A stretch of DNA of 64,000 nt from Dietzia psychralcaliphila. Its GTDB lineage: Bacteria > Actinomycetota > Actinomycetes > Mycobacteriales > Mycobacteriaceae. The notes below the pieces were generated by a model. That model searched no databases, had not been told where the DNA came from, and saw nothing but the letters and a program-made list of their open reading frames with translations. The position numbers and the translations under genes were made by a program. The number at the start of each line of letters is the position of its first letter. Positions within the stretch are counted from its first letter, which is position 1. The stretch covers positions 3,038,001 to 3,102,000 of the forward strand of contig NZ_CP015453.1 in NCBI RefSeq assembly GCF_003096095.1, in the 5' to 3' direction. Below, one piece after another: positions 59,255 through 64,000 of the stretch.

Positions 59255-59503
59255 ATGAACGACTACCAGGACGGAAGCGAACTCGCGGACGTTGTCGAAG
59301 GCGAGGAAACGGGCCTGGACGACGAGGCTGAGCGGAAGCGCCGAGCGAAGCTCGAGCGCCGGGAGAGGAACGTCAGACTGGCGTTCAAATCGGCCTTCAA
59401 CCCCCACAACGTCACGGTCATCATCGCGTCGTCCGTGGTCTTCTATCTCGCGCTGGCCTGGTTGTTCATCTCGCCGATGATCGAGGCCTTCTGGCCCTGG
59501 TAG
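59255..59503 (+). CDS. Small single-TM partner protein, copy 2
   Basis: 82 residues from the ATG at 59255 with GAGAGGACCCCAGG before it. Acidic start (E-L-A-D-V-V-E-G-E-E), a strongly basic helix (R-K-R-R-A-K-L-E-R-R-E-R) and one C-terminal transmembrane helix ending F-W-P-W. It holds the same place after the second WXG-like gene as the 59-residue protein does after the first, but the sequences are hardly alike. That would suit a partner matched to each variable C-terminus. Confidence 0.7.
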   Translation: MNDYQDGSELADVVEGEETGLDDEAERKRRAKLERRERNVRLAFKSAFNPHNVTVIIASSVVFYLALAWLFISPMIEAFWPW

Positions 59504-59549
59504 GGGCGGCCGGGTCGATCGAACCTCCCCTGAACTGCGTCAACGCACC

Positions 59550-60950
59550 GTGTCGTACCCAGATGATCTAATCGAACACATGAGCGAGAACGGTAATGGT
59601 GTCGCGGCGGGTGGCGAGATGGCAGCCATCCTTGCCGCGCTCGATCAGCACCTGCAACGCGACTGGCGAGACACGTCGCCGGCACAGCTGCATTCCGAGC
59701 TCGTCGCGCTCGAACAGGCCCAACGCCGGATCCGCGCCACCCAGGCCCGCGTCATGGCCGCGGCCCGAGAATCGGGCACCGCTCGCGAGATGGGCTTCAT
59801 CAACGACCGCCAGATGCTCACCGGCGGCCTCGGCCTGGCCCCCGGGGAGGCCCGGGGACGGCTCGACGATGCCGGGATCGCCGATTCCGCCCGTATGAGG
59901 GCCAGCGGCACCGGCAGGGTGTCGGCCGGGCAGCTGCGGGTCATCGGCAAGGCGCTGGATGCGCTGTCCGATGAGTGTGACGACGAGGTACGCGCCCGCC
60001 TGGAACAGCAACTGCTCGCGGCTGCCGAGAAGTCCACCACCCGGCAGTTGCAGGCACACGCGCACCGGCTGCTCGACACCCTGGACCCGGGGCGCACCGA
60101 ACGCGGGCCCGAGGAGCGGGCACGCCGCAGGTCGGTGTCCTGTGGCGGCCAGGGATTGGATCGGATGGCCAGCGCCAGCATGACCATGGACCCGCAGTTG
60201 GCGGCCCTGATGCGCGAGGTACACGCCCGCTGGGGCCAGCCCGGCCGACTGTGGCCCGACCCGGACTCACGAGACACCCGCACCGACGGCCAGAGAATGC
60301 ACGACGCGATGGTCCACGCCTTGCAGCTGGCTCTGTCCGCCGACGCCCGCAAGACCGGAGCGCCGGCAGCGATCGTCGTGCGCATGAATCTCGACCAGCT
60401 CACCACCCTGGCCGGCTGCGGTAAGACCGACGGAGGGATCCGCGTCCCCGTGCCCCAGGCTCTGGCCATGGCGCGCGGGAACCACTGGTTCCTGGCGCTG
60501 TGTGACGACGAAATGCAGCTGAAGCTCTACCGCAGCCGCCGAACCGCCTCGCGCTATCAACGGCTCGCATTATTCGCCGCGTACGGAGGCTGCACCCACC
60601 CGGACTGCGACCAGGACGCCAGACACTGCGAAGCCCACCACAGCGGGAAACCCTGGTCAGCCGGTGGGCTGACGAACATAGACGAGCTTGCCCTGGCGAG
60701 CGGCGACTGCCACGCCATGATCCACGACACCGGCTGGTCCACGGTCCCCGACCGCAATGCACCTCAAGGGGTCAGGTGGATCCCGCCCGCGGGCACAGCG
60801 CGGTCCGCTCATCCACCACCGGCCAAGGCCGGACCGCCACCACTGTCACCGCTCGAGGCGCAGATCTTGCCCTTCGCGCTGCTCCACGACCTCGACCGGG
60901 CTATCCACGCGCGCCTCGGCGCGGCCAACATCAGCGAGGAGGCCGCGTGA
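59550..60950 (+). CDS. DUF222 HNH endonuclease (13E12-type)
   Basis: 466 residues; the GTG at 59550 or the ATG at 59580 may be the start. The DUF222 helical region covers residues 30-320 (R-I-R-A-T-Q-A-R-V-M-A-A, R-Q-M-L-T-G-G-L-G-L). The C-terminal HNH nuclease holds C-T-H-P-D-C, the motif C-E-A-H-H (near 358), then T-N-I-D-E-L-A-L and C-H-A-M-I-H-D. All His/Asn positions are kept, so it should be active. These genes are multicopy in mycolic-acid actinobacteria (the REP13E12 family) and behave as mobile. It ends 23 bases from ccdA, at one border of the block that splits the cytochrome c genes. Confidence 0.92.
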   Translation: MSYPDDLIEHMSENGNGVAAGGEMAAILAALDQHLQRDWRDTSPAQLHSELVALEQAQRRIRATQARVMAAARESGTAREMGFINDRQMLTGGLGLAPGEARGRLDDAGIADSARMRASGTGRVSAGQLRVIGKALDALSDECDDEVRARLEQQLLAAAEKSTTRQLQAHAHRLLDTLDPGRTERGPEERARRRSVSCGGQGLDRMASASMTMDPQLAALMREVHARWGQPGRLWPDPDSRDTRTDGQRMHDAMVHALQLALSADARKTGAPAAIVVRMNLDQLTTLAGCGKTDGGIRVPVPQALAMARGNHWFLALCDDEMQLKLYRSRRTASRYQRLALFAAYGGCTHPDCDQDARHCEAHHSGKPWSAGGLTNIDELALASGDCHAMIHDTGWSTVPDRNAPQGVRWIPPAGTARSAHPPPAKAGPPPLSPLEAQILPFALLHDLDRAIHARLGAANISEEAA

Positions 60951-60973
60951 CCCCGAGGGCGGTGGGGCGCTGT

Positions 60974-61834
60974 CTAGATGGGCAGGGTGGTGTCCGAGAT
61001 GGCGAAGTCGCGGAGCCAATCGATGAACAGGGCCCAGGCTCCGGAGAGCAACAGCAGGCCCACGATGATCAGCATGACGCCGCCGAACACCTGGATGGCG
61101 CGGGTGTGCTTCTGCAGCCACCCGACGGTCCGCATCGCCCAGGTGGAGCCGAAGGCCACCAACACGAACGGCAACCCCAGACCCAGGCAGTACGCCACGA
61201 TCAGCAGCACGCCTCGGGCCGCGTCGACACCCGTGCCCGCGGCCACCGAGAGCGCCGCGGCCAACGTCGGTCCGAGGCACGGCGTCCAACCCAACGCGAA
61301 CACGGCGCCCAGCATCGGGGCGCCGACCCACGTCGAGAGCGCCTTGGGCTGCATGCGCGTATCCCGCTGCAGGGTGGGCACCAAGCCGATAAAGACGAGC
61401 CCCATCATGATCGTCACCACACCGCCGAGACGCTGCAGAAGCTCCTGCTGCGGCGCCAGGTACTGCACGGTGCCCAGCACCATGGCGCTGAGCGCCACGA
61501 ACACCACGGTGAAGCCGCCCACGAACAGCAGCGATGCCACCACCACCCGCGTGCGCGAGGCACGGCGGGTACGGCGTTCGTCCACGGTCAGGGTCGCCGT
61601 GGCGGCTCGCTGGCGTTCGGCGGCGGCCACGGTGACCGGGGGACGGTCGGCGCCCACCACGCTGGCCAGGTACGCCACGTAGCCGGGCACCAGCGGGATC
61701 ACGCACGGCGAGGCGAAGGACACGAGCCCCGCCAGGACGCAGGCGCCCAGCGCCAACAGGATCGGGCCGCTGGCCACGGTCTGCTGGAATGTCTCTCCCA
61801 CGCTCTGCGCGAGAATGATCATCTCCGGGTTCAC
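60974..61834 (-). CDS. ccdA: Cytochrome c biogenesis protein CcdA
   Basis: 286 residues with six or more transmembrane helices. The first redox Cys is in F-A-S-P-C-V-I-P-L-V-P-G-Y near residue 47, and the second in G-W-T-P-C-L-G-P-T-L near 200, both with the family's P-C-x-x-P/G-P surroundings. A charged cytoplasmic insert (R-R-T-R-R-A-S-R) lies in between. It carries electrons across the membrane to reduce the extracytoplasmic thioredoxin TlpA. Its start overlaps the tlpA-like stop (ATGA). In mycobacteria resB follows; here an HNH nuclease gene does. Confidence 0.93.
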   Translation of the reverse strand: MNPEMIILAQSVGETFQQTVASGPILLALGACVLAGLVSFASPCVIPLVPGYVAYLASVVGADRPPVTVAAAERQRAATATLTVDERRTRRASRTRVVVASLLFVGGFTVVFVALSAMVLGTVQYLAPQQELLQRLGGVVTIMMGLVFIGLVPTLQRDTRMQPKALSTWVGAPMLGAVFALGWTPCLGPTLAAALSVAAGTGVDAARGVLLIVAYCLGLGLPFVLVAFGSTWAMRTVGWLQKHTRAIQVFGGVMLIIVGLLLLSGAWALFIDWLRDFAISDTTLPI

Positions 61835-62442
61835 ACCGGCTCGACCTCCTCGGCCAGGATCGCGGACACGGTGTCCCGCAGACTGTCGTCGGTGATCTCC
61901 GCCAGGTACACGGCGGCAACCCGGTGCTGCTTGTCCAGGATGATCGTCGCCGGCACCACGGACGTCGGGAAGCCGCGCAGAGCGGCCACCGCGGCGTTGC
62001 TCGGATCCCAGATCGAGGGGAACGTGATGCCGTTGTCCTCCACGAAGTCGACGGGTTTCTGCCGGTTGGGGTCACGCAGGTTGATGCCGAACACGGTGGC
62101 GCCCTGTGGCTCGAACTCCTCCTGCAGCCGCTGCAGGTCGTCGGACTCGGCGCGGCACGGGCCGCACCACTGGCCCCACAGGTTCAGGATCACGACCTGC
62201 CCCTCGAAGTCCTCCTGGACGTTGAGAGTGCGGTCGGGGTCCAGCAGGTCCGGGCCGGTCAGTGTGGCGACGGGTTTGCGCTCGGCAGGGGGGTCGTAGT
62301 GGATCTCGAGCTGACCGTCCGGGCTGACGAACTCGAACGTCTCGGGGCCCGTCACCACGGCGTCGGTGCCGGTCGCGCACGCACCGGTGACCAGGGCGCC
62401 CGCGAGGAGCAAGGCACCGAGGGCCGCCTTGGGGCGTCGCAT
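61831..62442 (-). CDS. TlpA/ResA-type thioredoxin lipoprotein
   Basis: 203 residues. Lipobox V-T-G-A-C near residue 22 anchors it outside the membrane. The thioredoxin fold has its active site W-C-G-P-C-R-A-E near residue 93 and the cis-Pro segment S-V-V-P-A-T-I near 165. It keeps the heme-binding Cys of apocytochrome c reduced, drawing electrons through CcdA. It starts three bases after the phosphatase stop and overlaps ccdA. This matches the fourth-from-last gene of the mycobacterial cluster (Rv0526 position). Confidence 0.93.
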   Translation of the reverse strand: MRRPKAALGALLLAGALVTGACATGTDAVVTGPETFEFVSPDGQLEIHYDPPAERKPVATLTGPDLLDPDRTLNVQEDFEGQVVILNLWGQWCGPCRAESDDLQRLQEEFEPQGATVFGINLRDPNRQKPVDFVEDNGITFPSIWDPSNAAVAALRGFPTSVVPATIILDKQHRVAAVYLAEITDDSLRDTVSAILAEEVEPV

Positions 62443-62445
62443 GGT

Positions 62446-63375
62446 TCAGGCTCCCGTCTGCGACGGGTCGGACGCACCCGCCGGCTCGGAGTAGACGATG
62501 TCGCGCAGCGTGGTGCCCTCGAAGACCAGAGAGGTGATCGAGGCCAGCGAGCACTGCCGCGACCGGGGGTCGTGCCACAGTCGCCGACCTTCGAGGAACC
62601 GACGCGTCGTGTACACGGGCAACTGGTGGCTCACCAGGACCGCCTCGTGGCCGCGGGCGGCATCGAGCGTGGAGTAGACGGCACCGATCATCCGGTGCGC
62701 GATCTGCAGGTACGGCTCACCCCACGACGGCCGCAGCGGGTTGATCAGGATCGGCCAGTACTGGGGGTTGCGCAGCGCGCCGCCCCGGCCGCCGACCTTG
62801 TTGCCTTCGAAGCGGTTGTCTGCCTCGATGATGTCGGCGTCGATCCCCACCGGCAGGCCCAGCGCCTCGGCCAGCGGGGCAGCGGTCTCCTGGGCGCGCT
62901 GCAGCGGCGAGGCCACGATCGACACGATGTCGTGCCCCTGCCCGAGCGTGCGGGCGACGGTCTCGGCCTGGCTGCGCCCCAGCTCGGAGAGCCGGAAGCC
63001 CGGCAGGCGGCCGTACAGCACGCCCTCCGGGTTGTGCACCTCCCCGTGTCGGACCAGGTGGACGATGGTCTGCGTCTCGGTCCCGCGCGCCGACGAGTCA
63101 CGAGGTGCCGACGACGACGACGACGAGACCGGCTCGCCCGGAGCGGAGATCGTCCCCGGCTCTGCCCCGTACGCCTCGGCCCCCTCCTGCTGCTGCGGGG
63201 TGGAGACCTCCGCCGGGCGCGCGGAGGCCGCGGACCCGCCCAGCGACGGCGGCGCCTCGGCGGGTGCGGGGTGCTCTCCACGAAGGGGTATCGGCAATGA
63301 GGTGGGGCCCGTCGACGGGACGTCGAGACGCCCGCGCAGCCCTCGACCGCGCAGCCCGCCCCCTGACCGGCTCAT
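62446..63375 (-). CDS. Histidine phosphatase family protein
   Basis: 309 residues. The first 95 are a Pro/Ala/Ser-rich disordered extension, much longer than usual. The histidine phosphatase domain follows, with the phospho-His in V-R-H-G-E-V-H-N (near 109), the second Arg in S-P-L-Q-R-A-Q-E-T and the second His in V-S-H-Q-L-P. It is the phosphoglycerate-mutase-like gene that follows hemL in the mycobacterial cytochrome c cluster (Rv0525 position). Its substrate is not known. It overlaps hemL by four bases. Confidence 0.9.
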   Translation of the reverse strand: MSRSGGGLRGRGLRGRLDVPSTGPTSLPIPLRGEHPAPAEAPPSLGGSAASARPAEVSTPQQQEGAEAYGAEPGTISAPGEPVSSSSSSAPRDSSARGTETQTIVHLVRHGEVHNPEGVLYGRLPGFRLSELGRSQAETVARTLGQGHDIVSIVASPLQRAQETAAPLAEALGLPVGIDADIIEADNRFEGNKVGGRGGALRNPQYWPILINPLRPSWGEPYLQIAHRMIGAVYSTLDAARGHEAVLVSHQLPVYTTRRFLEGRRLWHDPRSRQCSLASITSLVFEGTTLRDIVYSEPAGASDPSQTGA

Positions 63376-64000
63376 CGGGTGGCCTCCGGGGCGGACGCGG
63401 CGGCAGCGGCCTCGGCGGCCACGGGCAGGGAATCCGAGAGGTGCTGGAAGTCGTCGTCGGTGAGCGCGGTGGAGACGAACCAGGTCTCGAAGGCGCTCGG
63501 CGGAGCGTAGATGCCGCGGTCGAGCAGGGTGTTGAAGAACGGGGCGTACCGGAACGTCTCGGCGGCCTTGGCCCCGGCGTAGTCGGTGACCTGCTGGTCG
63601 GTGAAGAACACGCTGAGCATGGTCCCGGCCCGCTGGATGGTGTGCGCCACCCCCGCGGCCTGCAGGGCGTTGCTCAGCAGTGCCTCGAGGCGGTCCGCGT
63701 TGGTCTGCAGCGTGTAGTAGCAGGAGTGGTCGGCCAGCCGGAGCGAGGCGAGGCCCGCCGCCACCGCCACGGGGTTACCCGACAGCGTGCCCGCCTGGTA
63801 GACGGGCCCGGCGGGAGCGAGGGCGGACATCACGTCGGCGCGGCCACCGAACGCGGCGGCGGGCAGGCCGCCGGACATGACCTTGCCGAAGGTGGTCAGG
63901 TCGCCGGCCACGCCGTCGATCCCCCACCAACCGCGGTCGCCGGCCCGGAAGCCGGTCATGACCTCGTCCATCACCAGCAGCGCACCGTTCTCGGAGCACA
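63372..64000 (-). CDS. hemL: Glutamate-1-semialdehyde aminotransferase, cut by window edge
   Basis: The frame runs off the right edge, so only the C-terminal 209 or so residues are seen. M-D-E-V-M-T-G-F-R holds the cofactor Asp. [12 protein letters not shown] holds the Lys that forms the PLP Schiff base. Further family blocks are [11 protein letters not shown] and the aromatic [11 protein letters not shown]. It makes 5-aminolevulinate for heme synthesis. First gene of the visible cytochrome c/heme operon, which ties heme supply to cytochrome maturation. Confidence 0.95.
   Translation of the reverse strand, partial: CSENGALLVMDEVMTGFRAGDRGWWGIDGVAGDLTTFGKVMSGGLPAAAFGGRADVMSALAPAGPVYQAGTLSGNPVAVAAGLASLRLADHSCYYTLQTNADRLEALLSNALQAAGVAHTIQRAGTMLSVFFTDQQVTDYAGAKAAETFRYAPFFNTLLDRGIYAPPSAFETWFVSTALTDDDFQHLSDSLPVAAEAAAAASAPEATR

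Noticed and set aside
60776-62299. 507-residue plus-strand frame across ccdA
   Set aside because: Antisense shadow, His/Arg/Gln-rich; ccdA and the tlpA-like gene have complete motifs on the other strand.

Overview
This window is high-GC actinobacterial DNA of the mycolic-acid order (Mycobacteriales). The supporting gene content is Ku with a three-domain LigD, the hemL/phosphatase/TlpA/CcdA and ResB/CcsB cytochrome c maturation genes, a DUF3558 lipoprotein, WXG100-like secreted proteins, a DUF222 HNH nuclease and a KshA-like Rieske oxygenase. Dietzia or a close relative is my best guess, but that is inference. No tRNA, rRNA, CRISPR array or phage structural gene was seen.

Layout. 0-10 kb is an accessory region: a DUF3800 protein cut by the window edge, an orphan AbiEi-like regulator, a frameshifted SOUL heme-binding gene, a lipoprotein, and an IS1380-family element (5603-7263) sitting inside a membrane-protein gene that can be rebuilt across it. 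10-25 kb is mixed: a broken surface-protein gene, an alcohol dehydrogenase, Ohr, a cupin lipoprotein, Ku, a TauE-like exporter, a quinone-oxidoreductase homologue, then a small accessory island (second DUF3800 protein, secreted Cys protein, zinc-ribbon membrane protein) lying between ku and ligD, and small membrane proteins. 25-32 kb is a catabolic unit: acyl-CoA synthetase, sodium:solute symporter and a small membrane protein in overlapping series, divergent from an enoyl-CoA hydratase and a PucR-type regulator. 32-35 kb is a SipW signal-peptidase gene between two predicted substrates. 35-38 kb holds an XRE-cupin regulator, AzlCD and a hydrolase. 38-42 kb holds a VTC polyphosphate polymerase, DUF4956 and CotH cassette. 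42-45 kb holds a two-component system.

45-64 kb contains a cytochrome c maturation locus in two pieces: resB-ccsB (45.4-48.1 kb) and hemL-phosphatase-tlpA-ccdA (61-64 kb), all on the minus strand. They are separated by about 12.9 kb carrying a steroid- or lipid-type oxidation set (SDR, SRPBCC, TetR, Rieske oxygenase, DapB-like protein), a formate/nitrite transporter with cyanase, a duplicated WXG100-like/glycine-zipper secretion module with small membrane partners and a large WXG/Ala-Gly-rich protein, and a DUF222 HNH nuclease. In mycobacteria these six genes are contiguous, so the interval looks like a large insertion.

The least-described units are the duplicated WXG-like module (54.3-59.5 kb), the SipW surface cluster (32.3-35.3 kb) and the VTC-DUF4956-CotH cassette. 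Two families of intergenic palindromes and several frame disruptions are also present.
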